Shown piece by piece: positions 1 to 8,835 of a stretch of 64,000 nucleotides of DNA (position 1 is its first letter; the number at the start of each line of letters is the position of its first letter). Source of the stretch: [Chlorobium] sp. 445. Lineage in GTDB: Bacteria; Bacteroidota; Chlorobiia; Chlorobiales; Thermochlorobacteraceae. The translations under genes were made by a program, and so were the position numbers. The notes beneath the pieces were generated by a model. It did no database searches and was not told the DNA's origin. It saw only the letters and a list, made by a program, of their open reading frames with translations. Where the stretch lies: positions 1 to 64,000 of the forward strand of contig NSLH01000010.1 of assembly GCA_002763895.1 (NCBI GenBank). Direction: 5' to 3'.

Positions 1-291
1 GACGCCTTCCTGCACGAAGAAGGCGGACGCCACCACGACCACATTCAAACCATTCTGGATTACATCGCCAATGAAGCCGAAGAAAAAAGCCTGCCTGATA
101 GTCTGAAGCACAATTTAGACGCGGCAGTTCGAGCAAATATCTACCATGCCGTGCACTTGCTCGAGACGTCTGAGCCTGTCTTAAAGCCAAGAGTGGAGCG
201 CAAGGAACTTCGCATCGTCGGGGCGTATTACGATATTGAAACTGGTCAAGTGTCGTTGCTGGATAGTTCTAACAGCATTGTGCTCAAATGA
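1..291 (+). CDS. beta-carbonic anhydrase, C-terminal part (cut by window edge)
   Basis: The reading frame is open from base 1 and stops with TGA at 289-291, giving about 96 residues. The end of the protein contains LRIVGAYYDIETGQVSLLD, which matches the conserved last strand of beta-class carbonic anhydrases. The preceding helices (NIYHAVHLLETSEPVL) fit the usual C-terminal helix of that family. The zinc-binding Cys/His residues would lie upstream, outside the window, so activity cannot be judged. The family interconverts CO2 and bicarbonate in the cytoplasm. It converges on the DsrE-like gene with an 18-base gap. Family assignment is fairly good; no start is visible. Confidence 0.72.
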   Translation, partial: DAFLHEEGGRHHDHIQTILDYIANEAEEKSLPDSLKHNLDAAVRANIYHAVHLLETSEPVLKPRVERKELRIVGAYYDIETGQVSLLDSSNSIVLK

Positions 292-309
292 TTCAATGCA
301 GCGTCTTTG

Positions 310-753
310 TCAATAGGTAAAGACTGTAGGCTGGTTTCGGATTTTTTCCATCATGACTTTTTCTTCTCCAATCTTTACATATGCAGGCAAACTTTCTTTC
401 TTTATACCCAGTGCTTCCATGCAATGCGGGCATGCTACCACTTCCACACCTTTTTCTGCCACTTTATTGAGTGCTTGAACAATGCTTTGATTATTGAAAA
501 CTATTGTATCCGCACCAGGTTGCAGCAGTTTGACGCCACTGACATTGAGGAAAATTGTGGCTTTGATTCCGTTGTTATGTGCTTTTTCAGCTAAGTGGAT
601 ACCCATCAATGAGCTATGCGGATTTACTGTGGCGTCACTGATGAGATTGATCATCAGGGTGCTCTGAGTCGGTTTATTTTCTTTCTTTTCAGAAGCTACG
701 CACCCTATGAAGAAAATCCATGCGCCCACTAAAAAAAGAAGTTGCTTTTTCAT
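310..753 (-). CDS. DsrE/DsrF-like lipoprotein
   Basis: This 147-residue protein starts with a short signal peptide ending in a lipobox-like FFIGC, so it is probably a lipoprotein. The rest resembles the DsrE/F sulfur-relay fold: an N-terminal strand (LMINLISD), a helix with a glycine-rich turn, and the segment VEVVACPHCMEALG carrying two cysteines near residues 109-112. DsrE-like proteins often use one cysteine for persulfide transfer, but exported single-domain versions are of unknown function. The gene stands alone on the minus strand. Name the fold with moderate confidence; the reaction is unknown. Confidence 0.6.
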   Translation of the reverse strand: MKKQLLFLVGAWIFFIGCVASEKKENKPTQSTLMINLISDATVNPHSSLMGIHLAEKAHNNGIKATIFLNVSGVKLLQPGADTIVFNNQSIVQALNKVAEKGVEVVACPHCMEALGIKKESLPAYVKIGEEKVMMEKIRNQPTVFTY

Positions 754-807
754 TGTCTGAGTGATTTTGTGTTTCCAAAATCTTTCTATGGTTGCCCTGT
801 GTTCTGC

Positions 808-1485
808 TTAATCATAGCACATATCCAATCGCAAGAGTACGCGCTTGCCGTTATGCGCTAAAATCGATGGCGAGCGGTGAATGATGCCCTTGCCTTTATT
901 TTCTGGGAGATATTCGCCTTTGAGAATCGCAATATCAAATGGTCGCAGGCGATAGATGCGTGAAGCATCTTTGATAATATCGGCGTTTGTTCCTTTGACC
1001 AGTTTATCACGATTGACATTTTCATCAGGTGTCCATTCTGTCCCTTCGCCGTAGTAGGTGCAAAGCAGACGCAGGTGATAAAAATCGCGATGGAATTTTT
1101 CGCAGCTATTGTCTCGTACGATGGCTAAAAGAAACTTGATCTCATCGATGCCTACCACTGCTGCATAATCTTGTGTAGTGGTATCGACCTCTTCAATAAA
1201 TTTTTGCCAGCCAACTTCATCTAAGGCACGATAATCTGCAAGCTGCGTCGATAAGAAGGCTTTGCACTTTTCGGCAGAGAGTGTGCGCTCAAGCTGCTGG
1301 AATCCCGTTTCGACCCATTTTTCTAAAAAACGATGGATATCGGTATCGGCGGAGCGATATAGGAGACCGAGGTTAATGTGCGCTTCATGAATGCCGTAGA
1401 GCTCTGCAAATGTATTAGCTCTCAATACATGCGCCGGTAGCGTGTCAGGATAGTGTGGTAACACTTGATTCTCGCTTATCATCAT
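808..1485 (-). CDS. DUF1826 domain-containing protein
   Basis: This is a 225-residue soluble protein without signal peptide or membrane segment. The centre holds the stretch FHRDFYHLRLLCTYYGEGT followed by EW, the signature I associate with DUF1826, a family of unknown function sometimes found near metal-homeostasis genes in proteobacteria. The C-terminal half (RLRPFDIAILKGEYLP, then a histidine and RLDMCYD) also resembles the family and has a jelly-roll-like look. The first two codons are both ATG; either could be used. No neighbour points to a pathway. Family call is from recalled motifs only. Confidence 0.55.
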   Translation of the reverse strand: MMISENQVLPHYPDTLPAHVLRANTFAELYGIHEAHINLGLLYRSADTDIHRFLEKWVETGFQQLERTLSAEKCKAFLSTQLADYRALDEVGWQKFIEEVDTTTQDYAAVVGIDEIKFLLAIVRDNSCEKFHRDFYHLRLLCTYYGEGTEWTPDENVNRDKLVKGTNADIIKDASRIYRLRPFDIAILKGEYLPENKGKGIIHRSPSILAHNGKRVLLRLDMCYD

Positions 1486-1574
1486 CGTTTAGCATTTTGA
1501 GTTAAGTTGACAAACTTGGTTGCTAAGGAAGTATGAGTTTGCTGCTAACCATGCACTGATGACACTGCCAAAGG

Positions 1575-2441
1575 TTAATACGATAACACTGCATTCAGTC
1601 GTTTTTTTATGCGCACAGAGTCAGGTAGTTTGTCGTAGCCAACAATTGCATTTTCCCAGTCGCCGTATATTGGGTTTGGCAACACGATAAAACGCTTGCC
1701 GAACTCTGATTTGAGGCGCTCGACTTCATCGTTTCGTTCGGATTCGGACTTACGCTCGAAGACTTCAGAGAAGTCGTTGAGGTTATCGCCGCAAAGCAGC
1801 ACAATGTCAAACTTTTGAGCGACAAGTTGCCGCCGTGCTTCTTTACCTGGCACATCTTGTCGCATCAAGAGGTGTGCACTATCTGCATACGGGAAGCCTG
1901 CTGATCTAAAATTGCGCAAAGTAGCCTCACGTAGATTTTCACCACGGTTGGTGATGTAGAAGACTTCCACATTTTTCGACTTTGCATAATTCAAGAATTC
2001 TGCTGCACCGGGCACAGGCTTTGCCAGCGCCAAGGAGCACCACTCATCCCAATATGCAGGGTGCGTAGTATCATTCTTGATGAGCTTACCTTGATGCAGC
2101 GAGTTATCCAGCACAGTTTCATCTACATCAACTACAATTGCCTTGGGCTTGGATTTTGGTGCAGCTTTCGCTTTAAGAATTTCATCCAAGCGCAGTTTTG
2201 CTAGTGAATAGGCTTGATAACACAGTGCCATGGCTTCGCCGGAGTGTTGCATCCAGAGCGTTGCCAAAATTGCATGCGTCATTAAGCTCGATGTCTTTTC
2301 GGCGGGTTGCACCACCTTGCGCAGTGGAATTGTCGCTCGGGGCACGGGTTCACTTGGGGCTTGTTCTCGTGCATAGTTGAAGACAAAGAGGAATACCCCA
2401 ATGCCCAAAAGCAATAAGACACCAAAGGTAAGTTTATTCAT
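1575..2441 (-). CDS. HAD-family acid phosphatase, class B / e(P4)-like, membrane-anchored
   Basis: This 288-residue protein has an N-terminal hydrophobic segment (residues about 6-22) that looks like a membrane anchor rather than a lipobox. Residues 103-112 carry the HAD nucleophile motif VDVDETVLDN with D105 and D107. Later motifs are FYITNRGENLREATL (motif II) and LLCGDNLNDF (motif IV). This is the pattern of the 5'-nucleotidase, lipoprotein e(P4) family, which dephosphorylates nucleotides and other phosphomonoesters outside the cytoplasm. It is the last gene of a minus-strand run starting at 3784. Substrate is not determined by sequence. Confidence 0.85.
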   Translation of the reverse strand: MNKLTFGVLLLLGIGVFLFVFNYAREQAPSEPVPRATIPLRKVVQPAEKTSSLMTHAILATLWMQHSGEAMALCYQAYSLAKLRLDEILKAKAAPKSKPKAIVVDVDETVLDNSLHQGKLIKNDTTHPAYWDEWCSLALAKPVPGAAEFLNYAKSKNVEVFYITNRGENLREATLRNFRSAGFPYADSAHLLMRQDVPGKEARRQLVAQKFDIVLLCGDNLNDFSEVFERKSESERNDEVERLKSEFGKRFIVLPNPIYGDWENAIVGYDKLPDSVRIKKRLNAVLSY

Positions 2442-2458
2442 TGCTTAAAAAGTTAGGG

Positions 2459-2665
2459 TTAGACTTCACCCAGTGCGCGCTCAAACCAGTTGATAACATT
2501 GTTCAGATGTGCTTTGCCATAGAGACGCGTGAATTGTATTGTGTGCTCATCACGTTCATCACGCAACGCTCGCAAACGCTGCTCTATATACTCTCGCGTC
2601 AGTTTGATACCGCAGTCTACTGTGATGCAGCGTTTCCATTCTTGGTAAGAGTTTGGCAAGATCAT
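2459..2665 (-). CDS. small conserved-looking hypothetical protein (68 aa)
   Basis: I accept this small gene because its ATG overlaps the stop of the upstream YwqK gene (ATGA arrangement at 2662-2665) and its composition is protein-like. The sequence starts PNSYQEWKRCITVDCGIKLT and continues with a charged amphipathic helix (residues about 25-45). Two cysteines near residues 14 and 19 could bind a metal, but nothing proves it. It sits between the YwqK lipoprotein and the HAD phosphatase and is probably co-transcribed with both. I do not recognise a named family. Confidence 0.6.
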   Translation of the reverse strand: MILPNSYQEWKRCITVDCGIKLTREYIEQRLRALRDERDEHTIQFTRLYGKAHLNNVINWFERALGEV

Positions 2666-3225
2666 TTTTCCTCGCTTGATGTTTTATAGATGATTTCGTT
2701 TCGCTTGATGCCGTGTTCATACTCTTCGACTTTCAACACTCTGCCGCGCTTATCCCAAAATGTCCAGTTCCCGATTGCTGTGTCGTTTTGATAATGCGAT
2801 TCTTGACAGAGCACAGAGTCTTCATGCCAATAAAGCCACTTGCCGTGCTTTTTGCCGTTGGTGTAAGTCTCGGAGCGGCATGGTGAGCCGTTTTCGTGGA
2901 AGAATGTCCAAACCGACAGCAAATCGTTGTGCTCTTGTCGGAACTCACCTTCGCAGAGTTTTTTGCCGCTCATGTCCCAGTACACCCACTTGCCTATGGG
3001 CAAGCCGCGTTCATCATAGTGCTCAACGCTTTGCAATTGCCCGTTGGCAAACCAGGTCGAACATGCTCCCACTTTCACTAATCGTCCGTCCTCTAACCGC
3101 CTTGCTGTAAAGACAGCTTTCGGCTGTCCATTTAGGTAGATCAATCGATTCTCGCCTTCTATCACGCATGCTGATAGCAGCAGTGGCAGGCATGCCAAAA
3201 GCCAAATTTGTTTAGTCTTCATCAT
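2662..3225 (-). CDS. YwqK-like MORN-repeat lipoprotein
   Basis: The protein is 187 residues with a signal peptide ending in the lipobox LLSAC (Cys20). The mature part consists of about four MORN_2-type repeats of the form WY/F-x-NG-x-x-x-x-E-x-x-Y (for example GKWVYWDMSGKKLCEGEF and GKWLYWHEDSVLCQESHY). The family is often labelled toxin-antitoxin YwqK antitoxin after Bacillus, but exported Bacteroidota copies have no demonstrated antitoxin role. Its 5' end overlaps the upstream 4Fe-4S gene by 14 bases and its 3' end overlaps the 68-residue gene by 4, so translation is probably coupled. Confidence 0.75.
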   Translation of the reverse strand: MMKTKQIWLLACLPLLLSACVIEGENRLIYLNGQPKAVFTARRLEDGRLVKVGACSTWFANGQLQSVEHYDERGLPIGKWVYWDMSGKKLCEGEFRQEHNDLLSVWTFFHENGSPCRSETYTNGKKHGKWLYWHEDSVLCQESHYQNDTAIGNWTFWDKRGRVLKVEEYEHGIKRNEIIYKTSSEEK

Positions 3226-3784
3226 GATGTTGATGTGGCTTTTGCTTTAAGCAGTACTTCTTTGCTGCTCCGACAGCAATGCCGAACGGACAGAGGTAAT
3301 GGCAAGCACCGCGTTTGCCGAACAGCATCACTGAAAATCCAATCAGCGTCAGAATAATGAAGTGCCCTGCTTGAACAAAGAAATTATCATTGCCTTGCAA
3401 AGGGAAATGAATCGGCAGTTCACCTTCAGCAAACATTGTATCTGTAAAAAGCCACACCAGTGGCGTCCAAATGACGAGCACGAAGAGCACGAGATATTGA
3501 GAAATTTTGGGGTTAAACGAGACGCGCTTTTTGGCAAGCGGCTCGAGCCAATCTTGCACGCCACCGAGCCAACAGAAATTCGCACATACCCAGCGTCCGC
3601 TTCGTGACGCCCAAATAATGACTGCTGCCCAAAACGCTAAGCCGAACAGTGCCCACCAGATGTTTGGAATCGTAAACTTGATGATGAAAATATGCACAAT
3701 GACTGTCGCCAGTTGCAATCGGAACCGCTGACGCAAGGCTTTGTTCGGTTTCAGCGCGCTCAGCACGGTCGCCTTGCTGTTCAT
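3212..3784 (-). CDS. 4Fe-4S membrane protein (NapH/polyferredoxin-like)
   Basis: I start this gene at ATG 3784 (190 residues) rather than the longer frame, because a good ribosome site (AAAGGAG) lies about 11-13 bases upstream and the extra N-terminus is not protein-like. It has about four membrane segments and two cysteine motifs: CANFCWLGG after the second segment, and CHYLCPFG with a further Cys near the C-terminus, as in NapH/CcoG-type membrane ferredoxins. The tail ends in HQHHDED, histidine-rich. The role is presumably electron transfer at the membrane, but the partner is unknown. First gene of the operon running to 1575. Confidence 0.7.
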   Translation of the reverse strand: MNSKATVLSALKPNKALRQRFRLQLATVIVHIFIIKFTIPNIWWALFGLAFWAAVIIWASRSGRWVCANFCWLGGVQDWLEPLAKKRVSFNPKISQYLVLFVLVIWTPLVWLFTDTMFAEGELPIHFPLQGNDNFFVQAGHFIILTLIGFSVMLFGKRGACHYLCPFGIAVGAAKKYCLKQKPHQHHDED

Positions 3785-3985
3785 AGTCTTCAATCTTCTC
3801 CTTTCTCTTTTTTGCAAATCATTTGCATTTAAAGATACACGAATCCGACCTTCAAAAACAAGGTTTTTTTCTTGACTGACTGCAGGGCATCTCGAGCCTC
3901 TTCGGGCAAAATACTCGCACACATGCGCGAGATTTTGTAACTTGCGTGCCTTTTTATCGAGTAACTTACTTCCAACAAGCAAACG

Positions 3986-5077
3986 ATGTCGCTTCGAGCA
4001 GGAATTTTAGGGCTTCCAAATGTTGGCAAGTCCACGCTGTTTAACGCTATTACGGCGCAGCAAGTCGATGCGCAGAATTATCCATTTTGCACAATTGAGC
4101 CGAATGTCGGCACTGTTGCTGTGCCTGACAAGCGATTGCAAGACCTTGCTAAGATTGTACGGACGAGCAAGATTGTCTCTGCTACGCTGGAAATTGTAGA
4201 TATTGCAGGACTTGTGCGTGGGGCTTCAAAAGGTGAGGGCTTAGGCAATAAGTTTCTTTCGCATATTCGTGAAGTTGATGCGCTTATTCATGTAGTTCGC
4301 TGCTTTGATGATCCGAACATCGTTCATGTCGATGGCTCTGTCAATCCCGTGCGCGATATTGAAACCATTGAAACTGAACTCATTCTTGCCGATTTGGAAT
4401 CGCTGGAAAAACGCCTGCCCAAGCTCGAAAAGGAAGCAAAGAAAGACGCTAAACTTGAAGTGCAACTAAATTTGATGAAAAAGGTTGTAGCGGTTTTGAG
4501 CGATGGCAAACCTGCACGACTTGCTGCAGAGAGCACAGAGGAAAAATCGCTGCTCAAGTCCTTCTTTTTGCTTACTTCAAAGCCTGTGCTGTATGTTGCT
4601 AATGTGAATGAAACCGACGTGCTCACAGGTAATGCTTACACAAAGCAAGTCGAGGGTATTGCTGCTAAAGAAGATGCTAAGGTGATTGTTGTTTGTGCGA
4701 AACTCGAGTCAGAAATTGCCCTGCTCTCTGACGAAGAAAAGCCAGAGTTTTTAGCATCGCTGGGTCTTGAGATGTCAGGCTTAGACAAAATTATTCGAGC
4801 CACATACGACCTTTTGGGTTTGCAGACTTATTTCACAGCGGGCGAAAAAGAAGTGCATGCATGGACTATTCGCAAAGGGGCTAAGGCGCCCGAAGCGGCT
4901 GGCGTTATTCACTCCGATTTTGAGAAGGGTTTCATTCGCGCTGAAGTCATGAAGTATGACGATCTTGTGCGTCTTGGTTCCGAGCAAAAGGTCAGAGAAG
5001 CAGGCAAACTTGCAATTGAAGGCAAGGACTACATCGTTCAAGATGGCGACATTATGTTTTTCCGCTTCAATGTGTAG
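3986..5077 (+). CDS. ychF: redox-regulated ATPase YchF (OLA1 family)
   Basis: At 363 residues this is full length for YchF. The P-loop GLPNVGKST is at residues 9-17, switch I region [10 protein letters not shown] follows at about 33-42, [16 protein letters not shown] is the G3 region, and a degenerate G4 (NVNETD) explains the family's preference for ATP over GTP. A coiled-coil insertion (residues about 130-165) and a C-terminal TGS domain (from about 280) complete the usual order. YchF binds ribosomes and affects stress responses. It is first in the plus-strand run ychF-coaBC-udg-dnaB-lgt-like and diverges from the 4Fe-4S gene. Confidence 0.96.
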   Translation: MSLRAGILGLPNVGKSTLFNAITAQQVDAQNYPFCTIEPNVGTVAVPDKRLQDLAKIVRTSKIVSATLEIVDIAGLVRGASKGEGLGNKFLSHIREVDALIHVVRCFDDPNIVHVDGSVNPVRDIETIETELILADLESLEKRLPKLEKEAKKDAKLEVQLNLMKKVVAVLSDGKPARLAAESTEEKSLLKSFFLLTSKPVLYVANVNETDVLTGNAYTKQVEGIAAKEDAKVIVVCAKLESEIALLSDEEKPEFLASLGLEMSGLDKIIRATYDLLGLQTYFTAGEKEVHAWTIRKGAKAPEAAGVIHSDFEKGFIRAEVMKYDDLVRLGSEQKVREAGKLAIEGKDYIVQDGDIMFFRFNV

Positions 5078-5098
5078 AATTCATTTTCAGGTTGAACT

Positions 5099-6369
5099 GT
5101 GACGAGCGATAAGACAACTTCACCTTCGTTGAACGGTTCGTTGAACGGCAAGCGTATTTTGCTAGGTATCTCGGGTGGCATTGCTGCTTACAAGATACCG
5201 CTGCTGGTGCGTTTGCTCAAAAAGTCGGGTGCGGATGTGCAAGTTGTGCTCACGCCAAGTGCGAAAGCGTTTGTCACACCGACGGTGCTTGAAGTGCTTT
5301 CACACCGCAAGGTGCTCTGTGAAATTTTCCCGAAAAACGATGCGAAGGGTGATTGGACAGCGCATATTCACTTAGGTGAGTGGGCAGATGCATTGGTGGT
5401 GGCGCCTGCTACGGCGAACACATTAGCGAAATTTGCAAACGGGTTTAGCGACGATATGCTCAGCGTGCTTTTTCTTGCGCTCCGTGCCGACAAGCCGCGC
5501 CTGATTTTTCCTTCAATGGATGGTGAGATGTTTGATGCTCCTGCTGTGCGACGCAATCTTGATCGGTTGCGCACGGATGGGTGCATCATCATTGAACCTG
5601 ACTATGGGGAACTTGCGTCGGGATTAGTTGGCAAAGGGCGCTTGCCAGAACCTGAGACGATTTTTACGCATATCACTCGGGCTTTAGCGGAGTCGGAGAC
5701 ACCTTGGCTTAAAGGCAAGTGTGTGGTCGTTACGGCGGGGGCTACACGTGAGCGCATTGATCCTGTTCGATTTATTTCCAATTTCTCGACCGGTAAGATG
5801 GGCTTTGCCTTGGCAGAGGCTGCGGCTGCTTGGGGTGCAGAAACAATTTTGATTACGGGCAAAACGTACCTTCCTACGCCACCGGCTGTGAAACGCTTTG
5901 ATGTAGAAAGTGCTGAAGAGATGTTTCAGGCTTGCAAACTGTATTTTGAGCGATGCGATGTCTTTATTGCGGCGGCGGCTGTTGCTGACTATCGCCCCGA
6001 GTACGCTGCAGTGCAAAAGTTGAAGAAGGGAAGCGACAGTTTTACACTCACGCTGGTTAAAAATCCCGATATCCTTTTGGAATTTGGCAAACAAAAGCGC
6101 CCGCATCAAGTTGCTATTGGCTTTGCCTTAGAGACCGACCATGCAATTGAGCATGCGCAGGAAAAACTTGTGCGAAAAAATTTGGATTGGATTGCGCTGA
6201 ACTGTGCCAATGAACCCGGTTCAGGCTTTGAAGTGGAGACTAATCGCCTTACGCTTTTTCTTGCACAGGTAAAGTGCATAAGCTGCCGCTGATGTCCAAG
6301 CGTGATGCGGCAAGAGCCATGCTTAAACTTACACTCTCGCATTTTGATTTGAGTAGCAAAAAAAATTAA
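5099..6369 (+). CDS. coaBC: bifunctional CoaBC (PPC decarboxylase / PPanS-Cys ligase), frameshifted near the 3' end
   Basis: Both CoA-synthesis activities are present: an N-terminal flavin decarboxylase (GISGGIAAYK at residues 23-32, catalytic His91 in HIHLGEWADA, PATANTLAK) and a C-terminal ligase (GATRERIDPVRFISNFSTGK, AAAVADYRP). The usual PAMN motif reads PSMD here. The frame uses a GTG start 21 bases after ychF. It runs into a stop at 6292 (tail QVKCISCR), but the family's ending VHKLPLMSKRDAARAML is encoded one frame away from 6274 to TAA 6369. Adding one G to the GG at 6268-6269 restores GKVHKLPLM. I treat this as one gene with a one-base error or a very late shift. Confidence 0.93.
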
Positions 6370-6425
6370 AAATCAAGTTTTTTCTTCGCGTAAGATTCCT
6401 TAACATCATATAGTCTTTCGCTACG

Positions 6426-6464
6426 CTTGCAACCTTGCTTGCAACTGCGTGCAACCCGCAACTG
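6426..6464 (+). repeat. four short GCAAC direct repeats upstream of udg
   Basis: Within about 39 bases the motif (T)GCAAC occurs four times (CTTGCAACC, CTTGCAACT, CGTGCAACC, CCGCAACT) spaced 9-12 bases apart, close to one helical turn. It lies between coaBC and udg, where I see no gene. Regular spacing could fit a protein-binding array, but it may be chance. Confidence 0.4.
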
Positions 6465-6493
6465 AGGTAGTTTCACAACATTACATATCCTTG

Positions 6494-6502
6494 AAAAGGA
6501 GG
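6494..6502 (+). promoter_or_regulatory. strong Shine-Dalgarno-like sequence at unusual distance from udg
   Basis: AAAAGGAGG is a near-perfect ribosome site but ends 29 bases before the udg ATG at 6532. Seven bases after it an ATC codon opens an 8-codon frame whose TGA overlaps the udg start (CTATGA). No standard start codon lies at normal spacing. It could be chance or a leader element. Confidence 0.3.
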
Positions 6503-6531
6503 TTCAACATCTACCCTTCAGAGTATCGTCT

Positions 6532-7173
6532 ATGAGTCAAGAAGATTTGTTTGGTAACCTTATTACCACAAGCACAGCGCAACCTGCTGATGAATTGCAG
6601 CGATACAAGACGCTTACAGAACTTTATACTGCCACAAAAGATTGTCAGAAATGCCGACTTAGTGCCACACGAAAGCATTATGTCTTCGGTGAAGGCAATG
6701 AACATGCCAAAGTGATGCTTATTGGTGAAGCCCCCGGCGCCGATGAAGATGAAACAGGTAGGCCGTTCGTTGGTCGTTCAGGAGAGTTACTTAATAAGAT
6801 TCTTGCGGCTATCAAGTTTACAAGAGAAGAAGTCTATATTGCTAACATCATCAAGTCACGTCCGCCCAACAATCGCAGCCCTGAGCCGGATGAAATCCAA
6901 GCCTGTTTGCCCTATCTCATTCGGCAAATCGAGCTAATTCGACCAAAGATTATTTTAGCCTTAGGCAAGGTGGCTGCCAATACGCTGCTGGGTAATTCGC
7001 AAGCCATGAACACGATGCGCGGCAAGGTGCACACTTGGCGCAACATCGATGTCATTGTAACCTATCATCCTGCAGCACTGTTGCGCAATCCAAATTGGAA
7101 ACGACTTTGTTGGGAAGATGTTCAGCTGCTGCGGCGTCTTTACGATGAAAAGTATGCTGAACCAACACGGTAA
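6532..7173 (+). CDS. uracil-DNA glycosylase, family 4 (Fe-S type)
   Basis: The 213-residue protein has the family 4 layout: an N-terminal CxxC (Cys38, Cys41), active-site motif GEAPGADEDETGRPFVGRSG at about residues 65-84, and motif TYHPAALLRNPNWK at about 177-190. Cys125 (ACLPYL) is the usual fourth cluster ligand. The third ligand, normally in KCRPP, is replaced by serine here (KSRPPNN, Ser109), so cluster ligation may differ. The enzyme removes uracil from DNA in base-excision repair; family 4 is common in thermophiles. It precedes dnaB by 47 bases. Confidence 0.92.
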   Translation: MSQEDLFGNLITTSTAQPADELQRYKTLTELYTATKDCQKCRLSATRKHYVFGEGNEHAKVMLIGEAPGADEDETGRPFVGRSGELLNKILAAIKFTREEVYIANIIKSRPPNNRSPEPDEIQACLPYLIRQIELIRPKIILALGKVAANTLLGNSQAMNTMRGKVHTWRNIDVIVTYHPAALLRNPNWKRLCWEDVQLLRRLYDEKYAEPTR

Positions 7174-7220
7174 GGCATCAAACCACACGATTTGTAAAAT
7201 TCTTAAATCAGCGGAAAGAA

Positions 7221-8801
7221 ATGTCAGGAGGAGGATTCATCGACCGTAGCCAAGAAACCAGCGGCACCTATCCGTTGGAAAAATTGCTCAAATCACGCAA
7301 ACCGTTTAAAGAAGGCGTTGATTTTGCAAAAGAAGGACGCATGCCGCCGAGCGCAGTTGATGTCGAGCAAGAAGTCTTGGGGTGCATTTTGCTTGACGGT
7401 CCTTCTATTGAAGAAGTTATCAAAATCTTCGGCTCTGATGCTGAAAAAGTCTTCTATGAGCCGAAGCACAGCATCATTTTCAAAGCAATGTGTCGGCTCT
7501 ATAACCGACGCGATCCGATCGATATTGTCTCGGTCTCTGATGAACTCAAACGCCACGAAGAGCTCGATAAGGTTGGTGGATACTACGCTATTGCGCAGCT
7601 CTCAAACAAAGTTGCCACAGCGGCTAATGTCAGCTACTACGCCAAACTGGTTAAAGAAAAGTATCTTTATCGGCGTCTGATTGCACTTTCTACGAACATT
7701 ATTTCGGCTGCCTATGATCAATCGCTTGAAGTCTTTGACCTCATCGAGCAGGCAGCACAAGAGATTTTCAGAATTTCACAGACTGGCATCAAGAAAGATG
7801 CGCTGCTCATTAAAGATCTCTTGAAGCAAGCCACCAAAGTCATTGAAGAATTGCAAGCGCGCAAGAGTGCAGTTACTGGCGTGCCTTCTGGCTTTGCGGA
7901 TTTGGATAGGCTCACTGCGGGATTTCAAAAGTCGGACATGATTATCATTGCAGCGCGCCCTTCGACTGGGAAAACTGCCCTTGCTCTTTCTTTTGCCCGT
8001 CACGCGGCTGTTGAAGCTCGAGTACCCGTGCTCTTTTTCAGTCTTGAAATGGCAGAATTACAACTGGCGCAGCGTATGCTCTGTGCCGAAGCTATGGTGG
8101 ACTCTAACCTTGTTAGAACGGGACGTATCTCTTCACAAGATATGGTCAATATCATGGCGAGAATGGATAAACTTGCCCAAGCTCCAATTTTTATTGACGA
8201 TACGCCTGGCATCTCTATCATTGAACTTAGTGCCAAAGCTCGGCGCATGAAGCAAGAGCATAATATCGGAATGGTGATTATTGACTACTTGCAGCTTATT
8301 ACGCCTGTCAAAGATGGCAAGTCGAATCGTGAGCAAGAAATTGCGCAAATTTCACGCTCACTTAAAAGTTTGGCTAAAGAACTTAACATTCCCATTGTGT
8401 CTCTTGCGCAGCTTAACCGCTCGATTGAACAGCGTGGGGCTGACCGCAAGCCTCAACTTTCTGACCTGCGCGAATCTGGCTCAATTGAACAAGATGCCGA
8501 TGTCGTAATCTTCCTGTCTCGTCCTGAACTCTATGGCGTGCAAAATTTTCCAGACGGACTTTCCACCAAAGACATTATTGTTGTTGATATTGGCAAGCAG
8601 CGCAATGGTCCGATTGGTGAAGTGCGTCTGAAATTTCTCAAACAGTTTGGCAAGTTTGAATCACTCTCCAGTGTCTATACCGCAGCAGATTTTTCCGTTC
8701 ATGATGAACTGCACTCTCAGCAAGCGGCTGAAAGACTGGAGCGCGATGCTCTGCCACCTAAACCGCCAGAGACGCTTAACCCTGACGATGCACCGTTCTA
8801 A
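7221..8801 (+). CDS. dnaB: replicative DNA helicase DnaB
   Basis: This 526-residue protein has the two-domain DnaB structure. The N-terminal domain begins near residue 42 (PPSAVDVEQEVLGCILLD) after a roughly 40-residue extension. The RecA-like helicase domain carries Walker A ARPSTGKT at residues 245-252, the FFSLEMAELQLAQRML segment, Walker B region MVIIDYLQLI, and the arginine-finger region SDLRESGSIEQDADVV. It unwinds DNA at the replication fork as a hexamer. No intein is present in the helicase domain. It is in the ychF-coaBC-udg run, 34 bases before the lgt-like gene. Confidence 0.97.
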   Translation: MSGGGFIDRSQETSGTYPLEKLLKSRKPFKEGVDFAKEGRMPPSAVDVEQEVLGCILLDGPSIEEVIKIFGSDAEKVFYEPKHSIIFKAMCRLYNRRDPIDIVSVSDELKRHEELDKVGGYYAIAQLSNKVATAANVSYYAKLVKEKYLYRRLIALSTNIISAAYDQSLEVFDLIEQAAQEIFRISQTGIKKDALLIKDLLKQATKVIEELQARKSAVTGVPSGFADLDRLTAGFQKSDMIIIAARPSTGKTALALSFARHAAVEARVPVLFFSLEMAELQLAQRMLCAEAMVDSNLVRTGRISSQDMVNIMARMDKLAQAPIFIDDTPGISIIELSAKARRMKQEHNIGMVIIDYLQLITPVKDGKSNREQEIAQISRSLKSLAKELNIPIVSLAQLNRSIEQRGADRKPQLSDLRESGSIEQDADVVIFLSRPELYGVQNFPDGLSTKDIIVVDIGKQRNGPIGEVRLKFLKQFGKFESLSSVYTAADFSVHDELHSQQAAERLERDALPPKPPETLNPDDAPF

Positions 8802-8835
8802 AGGCTTGAGATGCATAACACAAAACGATTGGTCA

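Noticed and set aside
5684-6109. 141-codon minus-strand frame over coaBC
   Set aside because: Antisense shadow of a conserved enzyme; no start site support.
6260-6292. Programmed frameshift ending CoaBC early
   Set aside because: There is no slippery heptamer at the break, and the alternative tail QVKCISCR is unlike the family; a missing G is simpler.
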